From Betaproteobacteria bacterium (GTDB lineage: Bacteria > Pseudomonadota > Gammaproteobacteria > Burkholderiales > Casimicrobiaceae): a DNA stretch of 41,182 nucleotides. A model generated the notes under the pieces. The model ran no database searches and was not told where the DNA came from. It worked only from the letters and a program-made list of their open reading frames with translations. Below are positions 1-8,645 of this stretch, piece by piece (within the stretch, counting starts at the first letter, position 1; each line of letters starts with the position of its first letter). The stretch covers positions 1 to 41,182 of the forward strand of contig JAOUIA010000033.1 of NCBI GenBank assembly GCA_029884335.1, in the 5' to 3' direction. The translations under genes and the position numbers were made by a program.

Positions 1-927
1 TGGCGTGACGGATAGCTTGCGGAACTCGGCGGCGATGTCCGCCGACGAGGCGGTGATGCCGCCCTCCCACTTGATCTTCAGCGCATCGCGCCCCTTCTTC
101 GCTGCCCAGAAGTGCGTCGCGAGCACGGCCACGCCGGTGCGGATCTGGATCACCTGTCGCACGCCCGGGATGCCCTGAACGCCCTCCACGTCGAACGAGG
201 CGACCTGCGCGCCGAAGCGCGGCGCGTGCGCGACGACCGCGACCAGCATGTCGGGGAGCTTCACGTCCTGCGTGAACACCGCCGAGCCGTTCGCCTTGGC
301 GCGCGCGTCCACGCGCGGGACGTGCTTGCCGATGTAGGTCCAGTCCTTCGGGTCTTTCGGCTTGGCGTCCGTCGGGACGGGCAGCGTCGCGGCTGCGGCG
401 GCGAGCTCGCCGAACGTCGCGCTGCGCTTGCTCGCCGCATGAGCAACGCGGCCGTCCTTGACCGTCAGCGACGAGGCCGGCACGTTCCACTTCTGCGCCG
501 CGGCGGCGACCAGCATCGCGCGGCCCGTCGCGCCTGCCGCGCGCAGCTGCTCCCACGAGTTGGCGATCGCGGTGGAGCCGCCGGTGCCCTGCACGCGGCC
601 CCAGAGGGTGTTGTTGAAGCGCGCAGCGTCGGCAGGCGCTCCCTCGGTGCGCACTTGCGACCACGCGGCGTCGAGTTCGTCGGCGACGATCGTCGCGAGC
701 CCCGTGTGGCTGCCTTGACCCATTTCGAGGTGCTTGCAGATGACCGTGACCGTGTTGTCGGCGCCTATGCGCAGGAACGCGTTGGGCTCGAACGCCGGCG
801 CGGCGGCCTGCGCGCCCTGCGCACGGGCGAGCCCGGGCACGTGCACGCCGAGCACCAGCCCGGCGGCGGCGCCGCTGCCGGCCTTGAGGAAGTCGCGTCG
901 GGAGACGTTGTCGATGCGTATCGTCAT
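1..927 (-). CDS. Molybdopterin-binding subunit of an aldehyde oxidase/xanthine dehydrogenase-family enzyme (IorB-like), C-terminus cut off
   Basis: The reading frame is open from an ATG at 927 to the window edge (309 codons), so only the N-terminal part is present; family members usually run to about 700-770 residues. The protein starts with a twin-arginine signal (SRRDFLKAG, residues 9-17) and an alanine-rich segment ending near an ARAQ site, so export of a folded cofactor-loaded enzyme is expected. It continues with the family-typical stretches HLEMGQGSHTGLATIVADEL and GGSTAIANSWEQLRAAGA. By family knowledge this subunit carries the molybdenum cofactor and hydroxylates an N-heterocycle or aldehyde; the substrate cannot be read from sequence. 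Its start lies 11 bp after the stop of the 2Fe-2S subunit gene, so the two are one operon. Confidence 0.87.
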   Translation of the reverse strand, partial: MTIRIDNVSRRDFLKAGSGAAAGLVLGVHVPGLARAQGAQAAAPAFEPNAFLRIGADNTVTVICKHLEMGQGSHTGLATIVADELDAAWSQVRTEGAPADAARFNNTLWGRVQGTGGSTAIANSWEQLRAAGATGRAMLVAAAAQKWNVPASSLTVKDGRVAHAASKRSATFGELAAAAATLPVPTDAKPKDPKDWTYIGKHVPRVDARAKANGSAVFTQDVKLPDMLVAVVAHAPRFGAQVASFDVEGVQGIPGVRQVIQIRTGVAVLATHFWAAKKGRDALKIKWEGGITASSADIAAEFRKLSVTP

Positions 928-938
928 GGCGGGTCCCG

Positions 939-1403
939 TCAGGCGAGCGACTTCGCCGCTTCCTTGATCGCGGCGCGGATGCGGGGATAGGTGGCGCAGC
1001 GGCAGAGATTGCCTCGCATTGCCTGGTCGATCTCGGCGTCGCTCGGACGCTTGTTCTTCGCGAGCAGCGCCGCCGCGGCCATCACCTGCCCGGACTGGCA
1101 GTAGCCGCACTGGGGGACGTCGAGCTTCGTCCACGCCGCCTGCACCGCCTGCGCCTCCTTCGTCCTGGCGCCTTCGATCGTGGTGATCTCCGCGCCCTGC
1201 TTGATCGCCGACAGCGGGGTCGCGCAGGCGCGCACCGGCTGCCCTTCGATCCAGACCGTGCAGGCGCCGCACACGGCGATGCCGCAGCCGTACTTCGTGC
1301 CCGTCATCGACAGGAGGTCGCGCAGGATCCACAGCAGGGGGGTGTCGCCGGGGACGTTCGACGCGACGTCGACGCGTTCCCTGTTGATGAACAGCGTGGG
1401 CAT
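939..1403 (-). CDS. 2Fe-2S electron-transfer subunit (IorA-like)
   Basis: A 154-residue protein with the two-cluster layout of the small subunit of molybdenum hydroxylases. The plant-ferredoxin-type cluster is bound by Cys40, Cys45, Cys48 and Cys60 ([10 protein letters not shown]...RAC). The second, helical cluster is bound by Cys99 and Cys102 (QCGYCQSGQ) and by Cys134 and Cys136 (NLCRC). Length and spacing are normal for isoquinoline 1-oxidoreductase alpha-type subunits. It passes electrons from the molybdenum centre of the downstream IorB-like partner to an external acceptor; no cytochrome subunit is seen here. The ATG at 1403 is preceded by a weak GGAG. It has no signal peptide, so it is probably carried across the membrane with its Tat-signal partner (inference). 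Confidence 0.9.
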   Translation of the reverse strand: MPTLFINRERVDVASNVPGDTPLLWILRDLLSMTGTKYGCGIAVCGACTVWIEGQPVRACATPLSAIKQGAEITTIEGARTKEAQAVQAAWTKLDVPQCGYCQSGQVMAAAALLAKNKRPSDAEIDQAMRGNLCRCATYPRIRAAIKEAAKSLA

Positions 1404-1444
1404 GGGAGGGGCTCCGGGAGCGGGCGGCGGGGAGCGCCGGCGCG

Positions 1445-1450
1445 TATAAT
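1445..1450 (+). promoter_or_regulatory. Possible -10 box for prfB
   Basis: A perfect TATAAT lies 26 bp before the prfB ATG, in the gap between the divergent 2Fe-2S subunit gene and prfB. No good -35 hexamer is seen at 16-18 bp upstream, where the sequence is purine and GC rich, so the call rests on the -10 match and its position. Confidence 0.5.
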
Positions 1451-1475
1451 CGACAGTTTATCGCCGGACGACCCG

Positions 1476-2580
1476 ATGGAAGCCGAACAGCTCAACCAGA
1501 TCGCCAGCACGCTCGCCGGCCTCGCCGACCGCGCGCAGGCGATGCGGAGGTATCTTTGACTTCGACGTCAAGGCGGGACGGCTGACCGAAGTCACGCGGG
1601 AGCTCGAGGACCCGAAGGTCTGGGACGACCCCGAGCGCGCGCAGGCGCTGGGCAAGGAGAAGAAGGCGCTCGACGGCATCGTCGGCACGATCACGGCCAT
1701 CGACGCGGGCCTTGCCGACGGCCGCGACCTCTTCGAGCTCGCGCGCGCGGAGAACGACGACGCCACGCTGGAGGCGGTGCGCGCCGACCTGGGCGCGATC
1801 GAGAGGCTCGTCGCCGACCTCGAGTTCCGCCGCATGTTCCATCACCCGATGGACCCGGCGAACTGCTTCCTCGACATCCAGGCCGGCAGCGGCGGCACCG
1901 AGGCGCAGGACTGGGCGCAGATGCTGCTGCGCATGTACACGCGCTACTGCGAGCGCCGCGGCTACAAGGTCGAGGTGCTCGAGGTCTCCGAGGGCGACGT
2001 CGCCGGCATCAAGAGCGCCTCGCTCAAGGTCGACGGCGACTACGCGTACGGGTACCTGCGCACCGAGACCGGCGTGCACCGGCTGGTGCGCAAGAGCCCG
2101 TTCGACGCCAACGCGCGGCGGCACACCTCCTTCGCCAGCGTGTTCGTCTATCCCGAGGTCGACGACTCGATCGAGGTCGAGATCAACCCGGCGGAGCTGC
2201 GCATCGACACCTACCGCGCCTCCGGCGCCGGCGGCCAGCACGTCAACAAGACCGACTCCGCGGTGCGCATCACGCACCTGCCGACGAACATCGTCGTGCA
2301 GTGCCAGAACGACCGCTCGCAGCACCGCAACCGCGCCGAGGCGTTCGCCATGCTGAAGGCGAAGCTCTACGAGCTGGAGCTGCGCAAGCGCCAGGCCGAG
2401 CAGCAGAAGCTCGAGGACTCCAAGACCGACATCGGCTGGGGCCACCAGATCCGCAGCTACGTGCTCGACCAGTCGCGGATCAAGGACCTGCGCACGAACC
2501 ACGAAGTGGGCAACACGCAGGCCGTGCTCGACGGCGACCTCGGCGACTTCATCGAGGCGAGCCTGAAGCAGGGCGTATAG
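1476..2580 (+). CDS. prfB: Peptide chain release factor 2 (programmed +1 frameshift)
   Basis: RF2 recognises UGA and UAA stop codons and triggers peptide release at the ribosome. Translation starts at ATG 1476, runs 27 codons to an in-frame TGA at 1557-1559, then shifts +1 (the T at 1557 is skipped, GAC at 1558 is read next) and continues to 2580, giving 367 residues, against 365 in E. coli. The stop-recognition tripeptide SPF is at residues 207-209 and the catalytic GGQ at 252-254. A gene call that ignores the shift would begin falsely inside the protein. lysS starts 12 bp after the stop, as in many proteobacteria, so the pair is probably co-transcribed. Confidence 0.96.
1545..1560 (+). promoter_or_regulatory. 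prfB: prfB recoding site
   Basis: An internal Shine-Dalgarno-like CGGAGG (1545-1550) is followed after TAT by the slippery CTT-TGA-C. The three-nucleotide spacing and the TATCTTTGAC core match the classic RF2 autoregulatory frameshift signal. When RF2 is scarce the ribosome pauses at UGA and slips +1, so the cell makes more RF2. Confidence 0.95.
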
Positions 2581-2592
2581 GGAATCCCGGCG

Positions 2593-4107
<1,515 letters not shown>

Positions 4108-4112
4108 GCGCC

Positions 4113-4130
4113 GCAGGGTCCCGGCCCTGC
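4113..4130 (+). terminator. Weak stem-loop after lysS
   Basis: GCAGGG (4113-4118) and CCCTGC (4125-4130) form a perfect 6-bp stem with a TCCCGG loop just after the lysS stop. No run of T follows, so intrinsic termination is uncertain. Confidence 0.3.
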
Positions 4131-4160
4131 CGGGCGGGGTTCCGCGCGGACTTGCGCGAT

Positions 4161-4177
4161 ATACCGGGTAGGGGTAT
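4161..4177 (+). promoter_or_regulatory. Probable CsoR operator upstream of copA
   Basis: ATACCGGGTAGGGGTAT is a quasi-palindrome with perfect ATACC/GGTAT ends around a G-rich centre, the layout of known CsoR operators. It ends 9 bp before the copA ATG. A weak promoter can be drawn with -35 TTGCGC (4152-4157) and -10 TATCGT (4175-4180) at 17 bp spacing, so a bound repressor would cover the spacer and the -10. A CsoR gene at the end of the same operon supports autoregulation by copper. Confidence 0.65.
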
Positions 4178-4186
4178 CGTGGCGGC

Positions 4187-6427
4187 ATGGCGTCCCCCAC
4201 GCTTGCCGTCACGGACGCGCCGCCGCGCCCGGCGCAGCCGCCTTCAGCCCGCGTCGAGCTGGCCCTCGAGGGGATGACCTGCGCGGCCTGCGCCGCCCGC
4301 ATCGAGAAGGTGCTGAACCGGATGCCGGGCACGCAGGCGAGCGTCAACTTCGCCACCGAGTCCGCGGTGGTCCGCCACGACCCGGCGGCCGCACCGGTCG
4401 ACGCGCTGATCGAGACCGTGCAGCGCGCCGGCTTCGGCGCGCGCGTGAAGCGCGACGTCGAGGCAGAGCGCGCGGCCGGCGAGGCGCGCAAGGCCGCCGC
4501 GTACAAGTCGTTGCGCACCGAGTTCATCGTCGCGGCGGTCTTCACGCTGCCGCTGCTGCTGCAGATGCTGCCGATGCTCGCCGGCGCCGGCCACGACGTC
4601 ATTCCGCGGTGGTGGCAGTGGCTGCTCGCCACCCCGGTGCAGCTGTGGGTCGGACGCCGCTTCTACGTCGGCGCGTGGAACTCGCTGCGCGGCGGCGGCG
4701 CGAACATGGACGTGCTGGTGGCGCTGGGCACGACGATGGCCTACGCGTGGTCGGCGATCGTCACGCTGCTCGATCGCCACGACCTGCACGTCTACTTCGA
4801 GGCCGGCGCGGCCGTCATCACGCTGGTGCTGCTCGGCAAGCTGCTGGAGGCGCGCGCGAAGGCGGGAACGTCCGTCGCGCTCGAGGGGCTGCTGAGGCTG
4901 CAGCCGAAGACTGCATTCGTCGAGCGCGACGGTGCGATCGTCGAAGTGGCGCTCGCGAGCGTGGCGGCCGGCGACCGCTTCGTCGTGCGTGCCGGCGACT
5001 CCGTGCCGGTCGACGGCATCGTCGTCGACGGCACGTCCAGCGTCGACGAGAGCATGCTGACCGGCGAGAGCCGCGCGGTCGCCAAGGGCGCCGGCGACCG
5101 CGTCTTCGCCGGGACCGTGAACCACGACGGCACGCTGCGCGCCACCGCGACCGGCGTGGGCAGCGCGACGCTGCTCGCCGGCATCGTGCGCCTGGTCGGC
5201 GAGGCGCAGGGCTCGAAGGCGCCGATCCAGCGCCTTGCCGACCGCATCGCCGGCGTGTTCGTGCCGGTGGTCGTGGCGATCGCGCTCGTCACGCTGGCCG
5301 CGACGTGGTGGCTGACCGGCGAGCTCGCGCAGGCGCTGGTGAACTCGGTGGCCGTGCTGGTGATCGCCTGTCCCTGCGCGCTCGGTCTCGCCACGCCGAC
5401 TGCAGTCATCGTCGGCACCGGCCGCGCCGCGCAGCTCGGCGTGCTGATCCGCAACGCCGAGGCGCTCGAGCAGGCGGGGCGCGTGACCACACTGATCGTC
5501 GACAAGACCGGCACGCTGACCGAAGGCAGACCGGAGGTCGTCGCGGTGGACGCGTTCGCCGGCGCGAGCCGGGCCGACGTGCTCGCCCTGGCGGCCGGTC
5601 TCGAGCAGGGCGCATCGCACCCGCTCGCGCAGGCCATCGTCGCGCGCGCGCAGCGCGAGGGCGTCGTGCCGATCGCCGTGCGCGACTTCGCGTCGGTGCC
5701 GGGCAAGGGTGTTCGCGCCGTCGACGAGCGGGGACGCGCGCTGCAGTTGGGGTCGCCCGCGTTCCTCGTCGAGCAGGGACTGGATGCGGCGGCGCTCGGC
5801 GCGGAACACGCCGCGGCAGGGCGCACGGTCGTCGGCATTGCGCGCGGCGGCGTCCTCATCGGTGTCGTGGCGCTCGCCGACCGCGTGCGGCCGACCTCGC
5901 GCGCGGCCGTCGCCCGCCTGCGCGATGCCGGCATCGACGTCGTGATGATCACCGGCGACCACGAGGCGACTGCGCGGGCCGTCGCTGCCGAGGTCGGCAT
6001 CGGCGAGGTGCGCTCCGGCGTGCTGCCGTCCGGCAAGGCCGAGGCGGTGGCCTCGCTCAAGTCCGCGGGCCGCGTCACCGGCATGGTCGGCGACGGCGTC
6101 AACGACGCGCCTGCGCTCGCGGCGGCCGACGTGGGCTTCGCCATCGGCGCCGGGTCGTCGATCGCGATCGAGGCGGCCGACGTGACGCTGGTGCGCGACG
6201 ACCTCGACGCCGCCGTCGACGCGATCCTGCTGTCGCGCGCGACCCTGGCCAAGATCCGCCAGAACCTCTTCTTCGCGTTCGCCTACAACGTGCTCGGCAT
6301 CCCGCTGGCCGCCGTGGGCCTGCTCAACCCCGTGATCGCGGGCGCGGCGATGGCCGCAAGCTCGGTGTCGGTGGTGAGCAACGCGCTGCTCCTGCGCCGC
6401 TGGCACCCGCCGCGGCGCGTCTCGTGA
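4187..6427 (+). CDS. copA: Copper-translocating P1B-type ATPase
   Basis: A 746-residue inner-membrane pump that exports Cu(I) from the cytoplasm at the cost of ATP. It has one N-terminal heavy-metal-associated domain with GMTCAAC (Cys32, Cys35), several membrane helices, and the actuator TGES. The CPC metal site in the membrane is Cys395-Pro-Cys397, typical of the Cu(I) subclass. The phosphorylated aspartate is Asp439 (DKTGT), followed by the HP nucleotide-binding motif (SHPLAQA) and the hinge GDGVNDAPAL. Length is normal for a single-HMA CopA. It is followed after 11 bp by a small copper chaperone gene and then by a CsoR repressor, which confirms copper rather than zinc or cadmium. Confidence 0.95.
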   Translation: MASPTLAVTDAPPRPAQPPSARVELALEGMTCAACAARIEKVLNRMPGTQASVNFATESAVVRHDPAAAPVDALIETVQRAGFGARVKRDVEAERAAGEARKAAAYKSLRTEFIVAAVFTLPLLLQMLPMLAGAGHDVIPRWWQWLLATPVQLWVGRRFYVGAWNSLRGGGANMDVLVALGTTMAYAWSAIVTLLDRHDLHVYFEAGAAVITLVLLGKLLEARAKAGTSVALEGLLRLQPKTAFVERDGAIVEVALASVAAGDRFVVRAGDSVPVDGIVVDGTSSVDESMLTGESRAVAKGAGDRVFAGTVNHDGTLRATATGVGSATLLAGIVRLVGEAQGSKAPIQRLADRIAGVFVPVVVAIALVTLAATWWLTGELAQALVNSVAVLVIACPCALGLATPTAVIVGTGRAAQLGVLIRNAEALEQAGRVTTLIVDKTGTLTEGRPEVVAVDAFAGASRADVLALAAGLEQGASHPLAQAIVARAQREGVVPIAVRDFASVPGKGVRAVDERGRALQLGSPAFLVEQGLDAAALGAEHAAAGRTVVGIARGGVLIGVVALADRVRPTSRAAVARLRDAGIDVVMITGDHEATARAVAAEVGIGEVRSGVLPSGKAEAVASLKSAGRVTGMVGDGVNDAPALAAADVGFAIGAGSSIAIEAADVTLVRDDLDAAVDAILLSRATLAKIRQNLFFAFAYNVLGIPLAAVGLLNPVIAGAAMAASSVSVVSNALLLRRWHPPRRVS

Positions 6428-6438
6428 AAGGAAGGACG

Positions 6439-6648
6439 ATGGAGATTGTGAAGCTGGACGTGCAGGGCATGACCTGCGGTGGCTGTGTCGCGAGCGTCAC
6501 CCGCGTGCTGAAGGCAACGCCCGGAGTGAGTGAGGCGCAGGTGACGCTGCAGCCGGGGGCTGCGACCGTGACCTTCGACCCGGCGAAGGTCCAGGTCCCG
6601 CAGCTCAAGGCCGCGATCGTCGGGGCGGGCTTTGAAGTCGCCGGCTGA
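6439..6648 (+). CDS. copZ: Small copper chaperone (HMA domain)
   Basis: A 69-residue single heavy-metal-associated domain with the Cu(I)-binding motif GMTCGGC near the N-terminus and the usual ferredoxin-like fold pattern ending in [10 protein letters not shown]. It probably hands Cu(I) to the HMA domain of CopA in the cytoplasm. The start ATG has a strong ribosome binding site (AAAGGAAGG) 4-12 bp upstream. Its last 17 nucleotides overlap the start of the csoR gene in another frame. Confidence 0.92.
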   Translation: MEIVKLDVQGMTCGGCVASVTRVLKATPGVSEAQVTLQPGAATVTFDPAKVQVPQLKAAIVGAGFEVAG

Positions 6649-6937
6649 GAGGCCCGCCGCGCGCGTCGCGCGCAAGCCGCAGGACAAGGCCGCGCTCGCC
6701 CGCCGCATCAACCGCATCGAGGGACAGGTGCGGGGGATCGGCAAGATGATCGACGAGGACCGCTACTGCGTCGACGTCCTCACCCAGGTCAGCGCCGTGC
6801 GCTCGGCGCTCGACTCGCTAGCGCTCGGCCTGCTCGACCGTCACCTGCACGGTTGCGTGCAGCGCGCGGTGCGCACCGGCGAGGGCGATGCGGCGATGGA
6901 CGAGGCGATGGACGTCGTCAGCAAGTTCGTCCGCTGA
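6632..6937 (+). CDS. csoR: CsoR-family copper-sensing repressor
   Basis: A 101-residue all-helical repressor of the CsoR/RcnR (DUF156) family. The metal ligands Cys46, His71 and Cys75 keep the 25 and 29 residue spacing of the Cu(I) sensors and differ from the RcnR (nickel/cobalt) and CstR (sulfide) patterns. The family core [22 protein letters not shown] is present, starting at residue 25. Copper binding should release it from the operator upstream of copA. The start is a TTG at 6632 inside the chaperone gene, which implies translational coupling; no ATG fits before the conserved core. The stop codon touches the left arm of a palindromic repeat. Confidence 0.9.
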   Translation: MKSPAERPAARVARKPQDKAALARRINRIEGQVRGIGKMIDEDRYCVDVLTQVSAVRSALDSLALGLLDRHLHGCVQRAVRTGEGDAAMDEAMDVVSKFVR

Positions 6938-7019
6938 AAAGTAGGGTCAGACTCGACTTTCCTGGCACGACCGCCCGCTTCTTGTCGGCGCTCACGGAAA
7001 GTCGAGTCTGACCCTACTT
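6936..7019. repeat. 24-bp perfect inverted repeat (REP-like hairpin)
   Basis: The arms at 6939-6962 and 6996-7019 are perfect reverse complements (24 bp) around a 33-nt spacer. The arm core is GTAGGGTCAGACTCGACTTT. The left 27 nt (6936-6962) occur again without change at 38131-38157. A further GGGGGCCTGACCCC just right of the element (about 7029-7042) carries the same kind of core. It resembles REP/RAYT-type intergenic repeats and may act as terminator of the copper operon. Confidence 0.8.
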
Positions 7020-7057
7020 CTCGAAGTGGGGGCCTGACCCCGGTTTGTTGCAACGGG

Positions 7058-7066
7058 TGGCATAAT
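7058..7066 (+). promoter_or_regulatory. Extended -10 promoter for tRNA-Pro
   Basis: TGGCATAAT reads as an extended -10 (TGn followed by CATAAT). It ends 8 bp before the first base of tRNA-Pro, which places transcription start at or just before the tRNA. No matching -35 is seen. Confidence 0.45.
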
Positions 7067-7074
7067 CGCCCCGT

Positions 7075-7151
7075 CGGGGTGTAGCGCAGCCCGGTAGCGC
7101 GCTTGCTTTGGGAGCAAGATGTCGCAGGTTCGAATCCTGTCACCCCGACCA
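7075..7151 (+). tRNA. tRNA-Pro (anticodon TGG)
   Basis: The 77-nt sequence folds as a full cloverleaf. The acceptor stem is CGGGGTG/CACCCCG with discriminator A and an encoded CCA end. The anticodon stem CTTGC/GCAAG holds the loop TTTGGGA, anticodon TGG. The T arm is intact (GGTTCGAATCC). Confidence 0.97.
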
Positions 7152-7193
7152 GGACACACGCCCGGCGCACGCGGGACGACGCGGGAGGGCACG

Positions 7194-8408
7194 ATGCCGT
7201 TGACCGCAGCCTTGTTCCGCTCGCTCGCCATCGCGGGTGCGCTCGCCGCGGCCGACGCGAGCGCGCAGGTCTCCGACGGCGTCGTGAAGATCGGCGTACT
7301 GACCGACATGTCGAGCCTGTACGCCGACGCGACCGGGACCGGCTCGGCGCTCGCGGCGCGGCTCGCGGTCGAGGACTTCGCGCCCGAACGCCGCGGGCTC
7401 AAGGTGCAGGTCGTCGAGGCCGACCACTTGAACAAGCCGGACGTGGGCGCGGCCATCGCGCGGCGCTGGTACGACGTCGAGCAGGTTGACGCCATCGCCG
7501 ACGTGCCGAACTCCGCCGTCGCGTTCGCCGTCCACCAGCTGACGCGCGAGCGCGGCAAGGCGCTGCTCATCTCGGGCGCGGCGAGCTCGGACCTCACCGG
7601 CAAGGCCTGCTCGCCCAACACGGTCCACTGGACGTACGACACCTGGATGCTCGCCAGCGGCACCGGCAGCGCGGTCGTGCGCACCGGGGGCGACAGCTGG
7701 TTCTTCCTCACCGCCGACTACGCGTTCGGCCACGCGCTCGAGCGCGACACCGAGGCGGTGGTGGCGCGCTCCGGCGGCAAGGTGCTCGGCCGCGCCCGCC
7801 ACCCGCTCAACACGCAGGACTTCGGCTCGTTCCTGCTGCTCGCGCAGGCGTCGAGGGCGAAGGTGATCGGGCTCGCCAACGCCGGCGGCGACACGACGAA
7901 CGCGATCAAGCAGGCTGCCGAGTTCGGCATCGTCAAGGGCGGGCAGCGGCTCGCCGGGCTGCTGGTCGGCATCACCGACGTCCACGCGCTGGGCCTGCCC
8001 ACTGCGCAGGGGCTGACGTTCGTCGAGGCCTTCTACTGGGACCGCGACGAGCGCACGCGCGCCTTCGCGCGCCGCTTCGCCGAGCGCAACCGCGGCATCC
8101 ACCCGACGATGATCCACGCCGGCGTGTACTCGGCTGTGCTGCACTACCTCAAGGCGGTCGAGGCGCTGGGCAGCGACGACGGCACGCGCGTGGTCGCGAA
8201 GATGAAGGAGCTGCCCACCGACGACCCGCTGTTCGGCAGGGGCACGATCCGCGCCGACGGCCGCAAGCTGCACCCCGTTTACCTGGTCGAGGCGAAGGCG
8301 CCCTCCGAGTCGCGCGCGCCGTGGGACTACTACCACGTGCGCGCCACGATCCCCGCCGAGCAGGCGTTCCGGCCGCTCGCGGAAGGCGGTTGCCCGCTCG
8401 TCAGGTGA
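7194..8408 (+). CDS. Periplasmic substrate-binding protein, branched-chain amino acid ABC transporter type
   Basis: A 404-residue type I periplasmic binding protein (Peripla_BP_6 class, LivJ-like). The N-terminus is a signal peptide (FRSLAIAGALAAADASAQ) followed directly by the family opening VKIGVLTDMSSLYADATG. Later family stretches include FFLTADYAFGHALERDTE and IGLANAGGDTTNAIKQAAEF. The ATG at 7194 is chosen because of the GGGAGGG just upstream and the signal peptide; an open frame further upstream runs back into tRNA-Pro. No permease or ATPase gene lies nearby, so its transporter partners must be elsewhere, or it serves another system. The ligand is unknown: relatives bind amino acids, amides or aromatic acids. 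Confidence 0.92.
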   Translation: MPLTAALFRSLAIAGALAAADASAQVSDGVVKIGVLTDMSSLYADATGTGSALAARLAVEDFAPERRGLKVQVVEADHLNKPDVGAAIARRWYDVEQVDAIADVPNSAVAFAVHQLTRERGKALLISGAASSDLTGKACSPNTVHWTYDTWMLASGTGSAVVRTGGDSWFFLTADYAFGHALERDTEAVVARSGGKVLGRARHPLNTQDFGSFLLLAQASRAKVIGLANAGGDTTNAIKQAAEFGIVKGGQRLAGLLVGITDVHALGLPTAQGLTFVEAFYWDRDERTRAFARRFAERNRGIHPTMIHAGVYSAVLHYLKAVEALGSDDGTRVVAKMKELPTDDPLFGRGTIRADGRKLHPVYLVEAKAPSESRAPWDYYHVRATIPAEQAFRPLAEGGCPLVR

Positions 8409-8467
8409 CCAAGCGCGACCGCGCGCGGTCATTCTTCACCTGCGCCGCCAGGACCCTGGGCCCCCGC

Positions 8468-8490
8468 CCCCCGACTGCAGAACTCGGGGG
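8468..8490 (+). terminator. Stem-loop after the binding-protein gene
   Basis: CCCCCGA (8468-8474) and TCGGGGG (8484-8490) form a perfect 7-bp stem with a 9-nt loop, 60 bp after the stop. No T run follows. It separates the binding-protein gene from the three-gene operon. Confidence 0.35.
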
Positions 8491-8544
8491 CAGGCTTCGC
8501 GGGGGCGACGGCGAATCGGCGTCATCCCCGCGCGGACCTGCTGT

Positions 8545-8573
8545 TTGACCTCGTCACGCGAATCGTGGACACT
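8545..8573 (+). promoter_or_regulatory. Possible promoter of the SIR2-TIR/STAND/cyclase operon
   Basis: TTGACC (8545-8550) is a good -35. GACACT (8568-8573) is a poor -10 at exactly 17 bp spacing. Transcription would start near 8580, which fits translation from ATG 8646 and not from the GTG at 8565. Confidence 0.3.
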
Positions 8574-8645
8574 CTGCGCGCGCTGCGCGAACGTGCGACA
8601 GACACCGCGCGCGGCCCACTCATCCGACGGAGCGACGTAGCGGCG

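Noticed and set aside
112-990. Plus-strand open frame over the molybdenum hydroxylase genes
   Set aside because: Low-complexity Arg-rich product opposite a clear IorB-like frame with Tat signal.
8409-8645. Small gene upstream of the SIR2-TIR gene
   Set aside because: No start, ribosome binding site or conserved-looking protein; only a stem-loop and a weak promoter are seen.
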